Assembly (NCBI GenBank): GCA_014529385.2
Contig: CM043944.1
Coordinates: 60,399,268 to 60,463,267 of the forward strand
DNA length: 64,000 nucleotides
Reading direction: 5' to 3'
Source of the DNA: Adiantum capillus-veneris
Taxonomy: Eukaryota; Streptophyta; Polypodiopsida; Polypodiales; Pteridaceae
Notes under the pieces: model-generated
What the model was told of the DNA's origin: nothing
The model's input: only the letters and a program-made list of their open reading frames with translations
Database searches by the model: none
In this document: in pieces, positions 11,241-21,408 of the stretch
How positions within the stretch are numbered: the stretch's first letter is position 1
Layout: each line of letters opens with the position of its first letter
Made by a program: the position numbers and the translations under genes

Positions 11241-12586
11241 TTAACACTAGAATGGTAACCTAATAGGACATAAAAGTGTCCTTTTAGGGTTTTGGGAAAA
11301 ATTTCCAAAACCATAGTAGGTCCACTCATTTTGAAAAATCCTTTCATGAGCTTATAGTTCAATAACTACTACATATGGAAAAAATGAGAAACTTGTAATT
11401 TTTCTCATCCCTTGGTCACTACAAGCCTCCAAACTTGATGGACCAGTGCATTTTGCCCAAAACAGCAATTTCTTACGGTTGATTACATATAAATAAGAGT
11501 GGAGATTTTTGTAGGACATGAGATAAAATGCCCCGTTAACTTCAATGGGTTGGTGACCAAAACATATGGTTGCTTTTACCTCACTATTTTTTTTTGGGCA
11601 AAAAAAATAGGTACAAAAAAGTTGTATTTTTGCCATTCTGCAGACCTATCATCAAAGTTTCTATAGTTACGCTCAATACAGATACTATATAGATGTTTTC
11701 TTAGTTCCCTTTGGGCCTTTGGATTCAAAAGGAGACATGGAGCATGTCCAAAGGATAATGGATCTCTTACAATTGGAACCTTGGGGGCAATGATAAAGTG
11801 CTAAATACAGCAAACATGAAAAAACTGGGTTTAGCATTATGACCTCTAGAAACCCATAGAAACTACTCAATATCTAGCCAAGTTTGTAGTCTATGATTAG
11901 ATATGGTCACTACCTACAAAATACACACAATTGGCCTAAGAAACTAGCAATATTGAGAAAGTTATACTTGCTACTCTAAAATGTATCGTATTCTTCAGCA
12001 ATCAAAAAACTCAACCATCATCATATACTATGCTATATAGCATATTAGGTCCCCCAAAACTCAAGGAAGATTAGCTTTATGTTATAAATTACACTTACAC
12101 AATCAAAATTGAATTTGGATAGCAAGAAATCCACTTAAAAAATCATAAAATTGCTAATTTTGGCCAAAAAACAAGATTATGCAATTCTTGTAAATTGGTC
12201 ATAACTTTCAATTTTAACACTTAGCTCTCCCTACAAGCATCAAAACATGTTGAGAACTATGAAGGCCTAACCTCTAGCCATCTAAACCTCACAAACATGA
12301 AGTTTAGAGTGGTATAGTTGCCAAAAATTGAAAAAAAGCCAAAAACAGGACCCGTTTTTTCACACAGTTTAGGTTCAAAAATGTTGTGCAAGAGTAAGGT
12401 TAATGGTGAGATCGATATCCAAAAAAAAATGCTAAGTTTTTTTCAGCTCATAAGGCAACTTTGTGGATATATACCACCTAGAAATTCATTTTCATACTCT
12501 TCAAATAATTCAAGCAAAATGGTCACTTAACAGGACACAAAAGTGTCCAAGGACATAAAAGTGTCATGTTACCATTCTAGTGTTAA
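11241..12586. mobile_element. TTAA-flanked DNA transposon, copy 1 (non-autonomous, piggyBac-like)
   Basis: The body (11,245-12,582, 1338 bp) is flanked on both sides by TTAA (11,241-11,244 and 12,583-12,586) and has perfect 15-bp terminal inverted repeats CACTAGAATGGTAAC. Inside each end are further copies of the quasi-palindrome GGACA(T/C)AAAAGTGTCC, one on the left and two on the right. It interrupts Copia-1 exactly. Removing the body and one TTAA (1342 bp) brings the two halves of the zinc-finger part of integrase back into one frame. TTAA duplication with CAC/CCC-type ends is the hallmark of piggyBac-family transposons. No transposase is recognisable, so this is a passenger. A TA-targeting (mariner-like) reading of the ends is possible but less likely, because both copies sit in TTAA. 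Confidence 0.85.
11352..11636 (-). CDS. Unrecognised open frame within TTAA transposon copy 1
   Basis: A 94-codon frame without a known domain. In the second copy of the transposon (48,749-49,126) the same frame is open for 125 codons and differs at only a few residues. Here a stop truncates its N-terminal end. It contains blocks such as CFGHQPIEVNGAFYLMSYKN and WAKCTGPSSLEACSDQ. I cannot match it to a transposase, and it may simply be unselected sequence that both young copies share. Confidence 0.2.
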   Translation of the reverse strand: MAKIQLFCTYFFCPKKNSEVKATICFGHQPIEVNGAFYLMSYKNLHSYLYVINRKKLLFWAKCTGPSSLEACSDQGMRKITSFSFFPYVVVIEL

Positions 12587-14222
12587 CCAAAATACAGCCT
12601 TCACAAACATGTTTGACAGGTTCTTTAAGAGGTGGCAAAGAAGCAACCATATCAGATTTCTGCAAACGCAACAAACTGGAAAAATTCAGATAACCAAAAC
12701 GTGCATGCCAAATTTTTGCATCTGAAATAGCCCTTGAATCTGCAATAGCATTTGCAAAATTTTGTCCACCCTTGTCATACAAAGTGAGCTTATACAGCCC
12801 ACGGCACAAAAGGCGAGATGCAACAATTTCATCACCAAAACTGAGATCATGAACTGTACATTTGTCATCCACAAATTTGACTACAAGTCCAAGTCTAGCA
12901 AGTGTGGATACAGACAAGAGATTCTTCTTGATCCCAGGTACATAAAGTGCATCCACAAGTGTGAAGGAACTGCCATTAGCAGCAGTGAGCACAATCTTTC
13001 CAACTCCCTGAACTGGATAATATGCGTTGTTGGCACGAGTGTATGAATTCCCATGAGGGACAGACTCAAGAGAGGTAAGCAATTCACGATGTGAGGTAAT
13101 GTGCTTTGTAGCACCACTGTCGAAATACCACACATGTGAATCTGCAGCAACTGACAAGCATGCATCATGGATAGCAGGATTGTAAGTGCACTCTGCGCTA
13201 AAAGCCCATTCTGCATCAACATCAGCAACACAATGTCCTTTCACAGAAGACTCAACAATGGCTACATTTGTAGTGGAACCAGCATTTGTAGTGGAACCAC
13301 CCTCTTTCTTCTTAGCCTCTTTGGCCTTCAACTTAGGACACGACTTGATCAAGTGATCATTGTCTTTACAATAATGGCAACGCATCTTCTTTTTTCCCTT
13401 ATCACCAGAATTTCCAAACGAATTGCTTCCAGCAAAAGCATTAGGAACATAATTTTTGCCACTCGCAGTAGAACCATAAGAAGTGGCTGCATTGCTATTA
13501 CCACCCTTTCTTTGAGAAGCAATAAAAGCCTGTTCAACTACACGCTATCTAGTCCTGTTTTTTCTGGAAAGTGACTCTTGCAACAACAATGTGCATAATG
13601 CATCAAACTTGACAACTTCTGGATTTCCTTGGGTCATAAGTCTCCAAGTACTAGCAAAAGTCTGGTAAGAATATGGTAAGGCATCAAGAACAGTCTGCAC
13701 AAGGAAACTGTCTGAAATAACTTCACCTGCAGAAATAAGTTGCTCATTGATATCCTTGAAACTAGCAAGGAAAGTGTCCATATCATCTTCCTCATGCATG
13801 ATCTTCGACTCCAGCTCTTTATGCAGCAAAGAAATTTTAGCCTCATTGCGGCTTGCATAAAGACCTGCTAGAATATCCCAAGCCTGTTTTGCTAAACGGA
13901 TGTGAGGAACAATGGTGCGCTTCACAGACAACGCAATCAATGCATGAGCCTGCGCATCCACAACATCCCAACGAGCTTGTTCTGCCATAGGCAAAACAAC
14001 TCTAACAGCTGCAATCCTTGCAGCAAGACCTGCAACATCCTCAACATCGCCTATATCCTCAGAACCAGGACGTACATCAATGCCCTACACAATGTTCCAG
14101 ACACCCTTTGACACAATAACATGTTGCATCATATAAGCCCACATACGGTAGTTGTCCCCATCCAACCTATCCTCAGCAGCAGCAAACATCTTGAACACAT
14201 CTGTGTTGTTGTCGTCAACCAT
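12583..14222 (-). pseudogene. Copia-1 gag, zinc knuckle, protease and integrase zinc region
   Basis: The N-terminal half of the Copia-1 polyprotein, one frame on the minus strand from an ATG at 14,222. In order it has the gag N-terminus (DRLDGDNYRMWAYMM), the UBN2-type gag body (AWDILAGLYASRNEAKISLL, LDALPYSYQTFASTW), a CX2CX4HX4C knuckle (CHYCKDNDHLIKSC, about 13,340-13,380), protease with an intact catalytic WYFDSGATKHITSH, and the pre-integrase HARFGYLNFSSL and CEGC motifs reaching the TTAA insertion. Two in-frame TAG codons (14,085-14,087 and 13,542-13,544) break it. The gag-to-integrase frame is otherwise clean, so decay is modest and mostly point mutation. Confidence 0.88.
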
Positions 14223-14490
14223 GGTAAATGCTGTCCCTGATGTGAAAACTGTTCGAAAATAGCAGAAACGGAGCGGAAACAACCTATGCTATATAGCACA
14301 AACCGTAGAAGACTATAAGGCACCTGTTATGCAGAAATGAGCCCAAATCAAAATTCTGAGCAGATCGAGCTCTACGAGCTCACCCAAAATATTTGTCGAC
14401 CTGCGAACCCTTGCCAAAGCTCACTGAAATCGGAGCAAGTGCAGGCGTGTGCTGGAGCAACTGGCGACTAAGCCCGGGAGGACGTGACCT

Positions 14491-14502
14491 GCTCTGATAC
14501 CA
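14491..14502 (-). other. Copia-1 primer-binding site
   Basis: On the minus strand this reads TGGTATCAGAGC, complementary to the 3' end of plant initiator Met tRNA and standard for Copia elements. It lies two bases inside the LTR end. Confidence 0.9.
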
Positions 14503-14504
14503 AT

Positions 14505-14800
14505 TGTTGGAATTAGGATTGCAAAGAAACACACACAGCTTGGAGAAGACGAAGGAAGCTCAAGGCACACAATAGAGAGTATGTTACTTAGTGTGCAATG
14601 GAAAAATAGATAGCCCTAGAGTGATGGGCGTATATACAATGCATGGGGGAAAAAACCTCCTAAAGAGGGAAAAAATGCCCCGGCAGTCCTAGTGTGTTCA
14701 CACAGATCACTACCACATGTATATGGTAACAATAGATACTCTTTCGAAACTTCAACTCCGTCGAATTTTAACTTCTACCGACTTCTGCAATTTCTGAACT
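14505..14800 (-). mobile_element. Copia-1 5' LTR (outer end not fixed)
   Basis: The inner edge is fixed by TG at 14,505 (on the minus strand the LTR ends ...CCTAATTCCAACA) next to the primer-binding site. A TGTATATAC string on the minus strand near 14,630 may be its TATA box. The 3' LTR is not in the window, so the outer limit cannot be set by comparison. The right coordinate given here is a guess. Confidence 0.55.
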
Positions 14801-15279
14801 TACGACAGTTTTGCCAAGAATTTCGTGGCCCCTTGCCGATGCTTGTGTCGAATCTCGGCCGACAACCGTCGAACACCTTGTGTATGGGGTGTGTGCCCGA
14901 GTGGGCACGCACCCTAGCTTGAAAATTTTGAGGAATTGCCCAAGGCCAAACGCCTGTGGGCACCTTGAGCGTGAAAAAGCAACTCTATTGTCGACTATGG
15001 CAAACAAGGCAATGCCGCGAGGGCAAGGGAGAGAGAGAGATACCCGTCGGTTGCGTGTTGGGCAACACTGTAGTGACGAGAGCGCCTCCCCTTCGCAACA
15101 CACGTCCGGCAAGCTAGGCCATGCGAGATATGGTGGAGGTCGAGGTATCCTCCCTCCCGGCACAAGCGGCTCTGCACACGCTGTGGGACTTTGTCTTCCC
15201 CCTTAGCAGGCAGCTCTTCACGCCCTCAAAGAGAGGAGCATGCAAAAAGCTCCACGCCCTCTTGCCCAAAATAGACAAT

Positions 15280-15291
15280 GCTTTGATACCA
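15280..15291 (-). other. Primer-binding site of a second Copia/TRIM-like element
   Basis: On the minus strand this reads TGGTATCAAAGC, a Met-tRNA-type priming sequence, one base from the LTR that follows. About 450 bp of anonymous internal sequence lies to its left before Copia-1 LTR sequence is reached. Confidence 0.75.
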
Positions 15292-15292
15292 A

Positions 15293-15444
15293 TGTAAGAG
15301 AGGGTGACTAGAGCCTGAGAGTCCACCACCCAACCACCCTTTATATAGGCATGCCCTTGGCACTTTGCCCTAGTTGGACTCCCCGTTCCACACCGCCTAG
15401 CACGGCCCTGCCTTGTCTAGTCCGGCCTTGCCGGTGTCCTGACA
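15293..15444 (-). mobile_element. Short LTR (about 152 bp) with TATA box
   Basis: On the minus strand the segment runs from TGTCAGGACACC to ...CTCTTACA, so it has TGT...ACA ends and is followed directly by the primer-binding site. TATATAAAG on the minus strand (plus 15,339-15,347) is a good TATA box about 50 bp from the LTR end. An LTR this short suggests a TRIM-type miniature retrotransposon. Only this 5' LTR is present. The outer end is inferred from the TGT...ACA symmetry. Confidence 0.5.
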
Positions 15445-15870
15445 TCACTACTTTCATCCCACAAACTCCCAAAAACTATGGCAAGAAATTGTTGTTCTGA
15501 AACAAAAGTCGTTTAATGATTGTCATGCATATAAAAAATGGAAACAACCTTAATCCATATCTCTTGATCTCTCTTCACAACATCTTTTGCATTAACAATT
15601 CAACTTCCGGTAGTTTCTAAGACATAAACAGTCCCTTCTTTTTTATCACAAAGCACACAAGATGCACAAGACAACCATGATTTATGACACATGAAACCCT
15701 ACCCAGGTAAACCTTGGACAACCCAAGTTCTTATGGTTCATGCCCTTTTTAAGAGCTAGGGTTTCTATTATCTTGATCCCTCCTACTCTGATCTCTTCTC
15801 TATATGATACCAAGGTGTTATTTAGTACTAACCCTGACAGACCAATAAAAAAATCAAACATATGCATAGA
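15445..15870. other. No recognisable feature
   Basis: AT-rich sequence after the short LTR. I see no domain, repeat or promoter here. Confidence 0.4.
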
Positions 15871-16290
15871 TACCCCACCCCCCCCAAAAAAAAACACACA
15901 CACACACACAACAATACATACATATATCTACATCTCGGATCCATGTTATACACACTTATATACACAAACATACATAAATACAAATATACACATACACATG
16001 CATAATCCAACATACATATATAAACACACTTATATGCACAAACATTCATAAATACACATATACACATATGTAATGCAACATACATATATAAACACACACC
16101 TACAAATATGCATTCACTCAATTTAAAATGCAACACGCACATATATACTTTCCAAGACCTAAAAATACATTGCAATATGCATACATACATTCACATAAAT
16201 TGTATATACATTACAGATGTAGACAAACATAAATAATTGCACACATATACTCATTCATAAACATGCATACCCACACTCAAACATTCGAAG
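15871..16290. repeat. CA/TA-rich microsatellite tract
   Basis: It opens with C and A homopolymers and a (CA)n run, then diverged units built of CATACATATATAAACACAC...CAAACATTCATAAATACA. Open frames on both strands through it encode only Thr/His/Ile or Tyr/Cys/Val repeats and are discounted. Confidence 0.7.
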
Positions 16291-16539
16291 CCTAAGAAAA
16301 GAGAACCGTGTATTGATCGTTATTTTAAATATCGTTGGTATTGATTTTGTGAAGCACATTTATTAAGTAGACTGCACATTGTTCACTTGAGATGCCTTTC
16401 CACACAATTATTTTTCAAAGTTGATTTCCTTTCCACACAATTTGATAACATTTAGAGGATTGTATATTTATTCATGCCAAGTTTATTTCATTGTCAGTGT
16501 TGATGAAGCGCACAATTTTTACTTAAAGGTCAAAACATA

Positions 16540-17345
16540 GAATACAGGATAGGATTTATTCACACATTTACTTAGCAGAGTACATCCTACTCTTTTAATG
16601 GGCTGAGTTGTTGTTAATTTGCACTTTTCAAAAAACCTTTGATAAGGAGAGTGCACATTACTCTTTTAGTGAGAAATTTTTTTTGTAAACTTCAACTATT
16701 CAAGAAACGTTTACTTAGGAGAGTGCACATTTTAACTTTGATGTGAAAACTATTTTCAAATTTGAAGTTTCTTTCACACATCTACTGAAGAGAGTGCACG
16801 ATGCTCTTTTTAGTGAGAAAAAAAAAATCACAATTCAAAATTTTTTAAGTCATTTACTTAAGGGAGCGCACACTTCCATTTTAATGTAAAAAAATATTTT
16901 CTAATTTGAAGGTTTTTTCAGCACATCTACTTCAGAAAGTGCACGTTGCTATTTTAGTGAGAAAAATATTTTGTTCAACCCAAAAAATTTCAAATGAGTG
17001 CACGCTTTGATTTTGGTGTGAAAAAAATTTTGTAATTTGAATTTTCTTTTGGGCACATCTACTTCAAAGAGTACATGTTGCTCTTTTAGTGAGAATAATA
17101 TTTTGTATAGTTCAATTTTTTTTAATCATCTACTTAGGAGAGCACACACTTTGATTTGGATGTGAAAAATATTTTTTAATTTGAATTTTTTCCCACACAT
17201 CTACTTAAGACAGTGCACATTGCTCTTCTAGTGATAAAAATATTTTGTATAGTTTCAACTTTTTTTCAACCGTTTAATTAAGAGAGTGCACACGTACTAC
17301 TCTTTTACTGAGAAAAATAGTTTGTATAATTTATTTTATAAAAAT
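16540..17345. repeat. Satellite-like array of two alternating ~70-bp monomers
   Basis: About eleven imperfect units share a core close to CATCTACTTAGGAGAGTGCAC. After the core they mostly alternate between an A type (TTGCTCTTTTAGTGAGAAAAA, split here for length: TTGCTCTTTTAG then TGAGAAAAATATTTTG) and a B type (CTTTGATTTTGATGTGAAAA). The effective higher-order period is therefore about 140 bp. Units are diverged and no open frame persists. Confidence 0.75.
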
Positions 17346-17711
17346 TCTTTACTTAGGGCGGTGTTTAGATCTATAAGCATCTTAAGGCTAGTTACACATC
17401 AAAGCAATGGCTGCTATTGCAAAAAAAAGTAACCAATGATATACTACCGTGCAAGAAATGGTCATTGAAATGTTTACACACATCCATTTCAGGTGGCTTG
17501 TGCAATCCTTTCCCTCAGTTTTGGATGGCACCCTTGCTTTGACCAAATGTGGAGACACTGCCCATTCACTATTGAGAGTTGGAAATTGCATGGCAATTGC
17601 TTGAACCTCGCTACCCTAACCTCTGCCTGATCTTTTTGTTATTGCTAGCTGAAAATGAGATGCCCAAACAACGGCTAGCAATAAATTGAGTAGGCAGGCT
17701 GTTTTACAAAA
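17346..17711. other. No recognisable feature
   Basis: Between the array and the MITE-like pair. A 67-codon minus-strand frame (17,388-17,591) has no recognisable domain. Confidence 0.4.
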
Positions 17712-18140
17712 GGAAAATTTACCAAAATACCCCTCTAAATTGTGGAAAATCCCAAAATACCCAGGCCCATCTTTTGTCAAAAATTCCCAATGATACCCTT
17801 TAAATTTTCCAAAATACCCTTGGATAGGAGACTAAACATCTCCAAAGACAAATTATTTTGTAGCTTTTCATAAGAAGATTGATTATCTATCCTTGTAAGA
17901 TGTTAAAACTAGAATTTGAGTTGATTATGTAGGCTTCAATGATGAATTGCTTCACTATTTTTTATAGAAAATTTCCTTTTTCTGCTAGCTAATTCATGAG
18001 AAATTATGTGTTAAGCATTGAAAAATGAATCTCAATTGCCAAATGAAATAAACTCAAAAAAATCCAAAGCAATCCACCCAAAATAGACAGAAGGGTATTG
18101 TGGGAATTTTTGAAATTTGAGAGGTAGTTTGGTAATTTTG
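17712..18140 (+). mobile_element. MITE-like element A
   Basis: It starts AAAATTTACCAAAATACCCC and ends with the inverted equivalent GAGGTAGTTTGGTAATTTT, so it has AT-rich terminal inverted repeats of about 25 bp with mismatches. It is about 430 bp, non-coding and AT-rich. The interior is matched in reverse by element B. Confidence 0.6.
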
Positions 18141-18169
18141 TGTGTAAACATGTCATAGTTTAAAATTAA

Positions 18170-18560
18170 GGGAAAATTACCAAAATAACCCCCTAATTTG
18201 TGGAAATTCCCAAATACCCTTGTATCTATTGTGTTGGATTGCTCAAGATTTTCTAATCTTTATTCCTTTTTGACAATTGAGATTCGCTTTTGAGTGCTTA
18301 GCATGGAATTTGTCACAAATTACTTGGCAAAAAAGGCAATTATGTTTAAAATTATGAAGCAATTCATCACCAAAGCCTACATAACCAATTCAAATTCTAG
18401 TTTTAGCATCTTGTATTGATAGACAATCAATCTTCTTGTAAAGATATACAATTAATTTTATCTTTGAAGAAATTCAATCTCACAACTAGGATTATTTTGG
18501 AAAATTTGGAAAATTTGAAGGGAATTTATGACAAAAATTTGGAGAATTTTTGAAATTTGA
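18170..18560 (-). mobile_element. MITE-like element B, inverted relative to A
   Basis: It starts AAAATTACCAAAATAACCCC. Its interior is the reverse complement of element A: for example GAAGCAATTCATC...CCTACATAACCAATTCAA here pairs with the mirror stretch at about 17,900-17,960. Identity looks like 75-85% in the best blocks. The right terminus is decayed. Confidence 0.6.
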
Positions 18561-18838
18561 TTAGGGACATAGCTGGGAAAATATGCAAGTGGATTCAAAG
18601 GACATGGCAAATTAAGTTCTTCAGGAATGATCTGTTATTTGGTAGTAACAGGATGGTAAGTCCTGCTCTTCTTGTATGCACTCAAATAATCAATTACTAC
18701 TTTTTCCACCATATTTGGCAAGCAAGGAAACGCCGCGTGTTTGAGGGGGATCTTACTGTGGCAAGCTTTTGTGAAATCACGCAAGAGAGCAGATTGATAA
18801 TCCACATTATCGGATGCAAAAAAGCCTCAGAGGACTGA
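18557..18838 (+). pseudogene. LINE-like (zf-RVT region) fragment, tentative
   Basis: A 93-codon frame with IWQARKRRVFEG, reminiscent of the W-(K/Q)-x-R-N-(R/x)-R-x-F motif at the C-terminal end of plant L1-type reverse transcriptases, preceded by a basic/aromatic stretch (WQIKFFRNDLLFG). No RT core is nearby. It could equally be chance similarity. Confidence 0.3.
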
Positions 18839-19012
18839 TCTAGAACAATACATAACATATTGTAATGAGTAAAGCAGAGAAGTAGGAATGGTTTCTCGGC
18901 CAAGCAGATAACTTGTAATCCTTTGACCCTCAAGGCTCGGTCTGAGCTCGAGGATAGGTGTATATTTTTTTTCTTAATACTATCCACTCACAATTGTGAG
19001 TTTTGAAAAAAA

Positions 19013-19273
19013 AAAAGAATAACACAAACATTGGGTGCAATCTCCCCCCTTGCAAGTGTGAGCATTTTCCTCTTGTACGTATTTACTTATAGATTTCTAG
19101 AATGCTCAAAATGAGTACAAACTGACAGACCAGTCATAAATGGCCAAAGCTTATAAAAGAGCACTTGAATAATAAAACGTACATAAAATATTATCCGTTC
19201 GCATAGGCCTACCTCGATCAAGCCTTTTTCACCTGCTAGTTGTAGAAAATACCAAAATATCAATTCTATTACA
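19013..19273 (-). mobile_element. CopX LTR, truncated copy 2
   Basis: Reverse-complement match to 3426-3700 and to 36,610-36,876, including the TGCAATCTCCCCCC segment. On the minus strand it begins TGTAATAGAATTG at 19,273 and breaks off near 19,013, so the last ~220 bp of the LTR are lost. The sequence to its right is the matching 3' internal region, so this is a 3' LTR. Confidence 0.75.
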
Positions 19274-20130
19274 TACCTCTTCATTAGAAAGAAAAAGTCC
19301 TCAGTTGCAACTATTCTGAGTTGCAAAGATAAGAATCTGCAAACCATATTTGGCAAAAACATTGGTTAGTATCTTGTGTCAAAAAATATCACATAGTAAA
19401 AGAAAAATTTATGAAACAAAATAACATTGCTTATGGCTGTCATCATCCAGATACTACCAATTCTAGTGTCCCATACCACTAGAATAAGCAGTATATGCCA
19501 TACCCTGATGAATAAGGATATCATTGGTTACACTCATCATTCAATAATCAATTCTCATCAATCTCAAGTTCAATGCCATTAACATTGTCGCGAAAGGAAA
19601 TTGTCATATACCAAGTCCAAATCCAATATAAATCAAAATCCAAATATCTGCCAACATATTCCCGGGTAGCAAAAGCATGCCAAGGAAAGTGGTGGCCAGC
19701 CACTGCATCATGATTTTGTGATCGGTGTTGCTTAAATTGAGGAATCTACACCCGACGTGCTACCTAAATTGGCAAATCGACACTTGGGATGCCTAAACCA
19801 ACGGATCTGCACTTAGTATTGTTGGAAATAGTAAATGTCGTATTTATCAGTGTGATGCCAAAATTAGTGAATCTGCATTTCGTATTGTTTAAAAATCGTG
19901 AATCCATAGTTTGTTGTTGTGTTGTTTAAATTGATGAATCTACACCAGGATGAGCATTAACACACTGCCTAAATCGGTGAATCTGTGTGCATGTGACCAA
20001 TGGACCAGACAAGACATAAAGGAGAAAAATATTTACTATCTGTTTGACACCAATTTGGAATATACCAAAGTACTTACAAACTGTTGTTCATGAATCCAAA
20101 ATACCTGAGCTGATGTGAGGAGCTACAGAG
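19274..20130 (-). mobile_element. CopX 3' internal region, copy 2
   Basis: Inverted relative to 2590-3425 and collinear with it, including the conserved CAATGATATCC...CATCGGGATATG-type block. It carries the seven-unit 27-bp motif array at 19,722-19,995. Divergence from copy 1 is considerable. No CopX coding region remains in either copy. Confidence 0.7.
19722..19995 (-). repeat. 27-bp motif array, second copy
   Basis: Seven imperfect units of the CopX motif in reverse orientation, for example GTGTTGCTTAAATTGAGGAA and CTAAATCGGTGAATCTG. Several units carry changes in the GGC arm. Confidence 0.65.
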
Positions 20131-20240
20131 CTTATTTCCACAAAAATGTCATTCAATGTAAGTAAGAGCCAACATGTGAGAAGTGATTGATTTCATAGCG
20201 TATAAGAAAAAGATTAATGATGTAATTGATGTACATACGT

Positions 20241-21384
20241 TGTCAGGAGTTTTTTGGAGCAAGGGATTGCGCATATGTACATATACATGCATGGTGCATC
20301 AAATAAATAATTGCCCATTTTTCAGAGCCATGTGGTTACGTGGGACCCACATGTGTACAGGTAGGACACCATGTACATAGTGCATCGATTTTCACTATTA
20401 CCAGTACCAGTGTGTTTTTTCTACAATAAGGAGGAGTTGGTAGCACGTAAAACTTCTCGAGGAAGCTATCCGCGGGCCGACGACATGAGGTAAGCAGGTG
20501 CGTCAGATGGCATCGAGTGGCGTCAGGAGGCCGAACGGGGTCAATATTTGCACGTGGATGAATACGGACACAAAGTGGTGTTTTCTTGTGAGAGTTATGC
20601 AGAAATTTCATCATGAGGACCACTTTTTGGGGCCACTTCACGTGGTGGCGAGATGCATTATTGGAAAAAAGCTGAGTGCCAGGTGTGCGAATGATGCAAA
20701 AGGGTGACAACTATGCACTGTGAGGTCAGTTTTTGGCCTGTTCGGGGTCCGTTTGAGGTCATCTAAAAGGCCAAGGGTGCCCAACTAATAAATCTAAGTG
20801 TGGGAACTGAAAAAAGAGAGAGAAGACCAGAAAAAATGTGGAAAAGAGAGGAGGAACAGCCGCAACTGTGTTTTTGCTCATTTTGGAGCCTGTTTTGGCC
20901 GTAAACTGCTCATCCGAGGTCGGGATTTGAGCACTTTGACATTGTAGACTGGGGTTTTGGGCCGTTCCGGACGCGATGGCGCTGTCCACTTTGCCAAATT
21001 CCTCACCCTTTTTCCTACTGTTTTTTTGTGTAAGTTTCTCCTATGAGCGAAGTTTCTGCTCTAGTTTGTGATTGTATCTGGCTTATTTTACCCATATTGT
21101 GTGAGCTATTTGCCCCATTGGTGTTGGCCCAAGCTCAATTGTATCTAAACATCAGAAATTCTCCTCTTTTGAGATGAGTTTTTTGGGTGTGTGTGTGTGT
21201 GTGTGTGTCTGTGTGGAGTGGGCAAGTGGATAGTCTCTCTCCTCTCACTCCAGAGGTGTGTTCCCTGTCTCGGCCAGGTGTGTTGTGTAAGCCGAGTGGT
21301 GCCCAATAGTGTGTGTGTGTATCTTCCCAAGAGTGTGTGTCGGGTCGTTATAGAGGCGCTGTGTGTGTTTTCATCCCGCTCACA
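20241..21384 (+). mobile_element. Tat-Gypsy 5' LTR (1144 bp)
   Basis: Begins TGTCAGGAGTTTTTTGG and ends CCCGCTCACA, matched along its length by 31,505-32,654. It contains a short (GT)n run near 21,190. By eye about 19 substitutions and a few indels separate the two LTRs. Confidence 0.93.
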
Positions 21385-21390
21385 TTCTTT

Positions 21391-21408
21391 TGGCGCCCCC
21401 ACGGAGGA
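21391..21408 (+). other. Tat-Gypsy primer-binding site
   Basis: TGGCGCCCCCACGG, six bases downstream of the LTR end. It has the TGGCGCC start usual for Gypsy elements. I do not assign the tRNA. Confidence 0.6.

Noticed and set aside
11241-12586. Mariner/Stowaway (TA duplication) interpretation of the TTAA transposon
   Set aside because: It gives the same empty site, but both independent copies lie in TTAA and the CACTAG-type ends fit a TTAA-targeting family better. Kept only as a minor alternative.
15740-16190. Open frames of 103 and 120 codons in the CA-rich tract
   Set aside because: They consist of Thr/His/Ile or Tyr/Val/Cys runs from CA/TA repeats.
20336-20710. A 124-codon antisense frame inside the Tat-Gypsy LTR, also open at 31,600-31,974
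   Set aside because: The two LTRs are copies of one sequence, so shared openness is not evidence of selection, and there is no recognisable domain.
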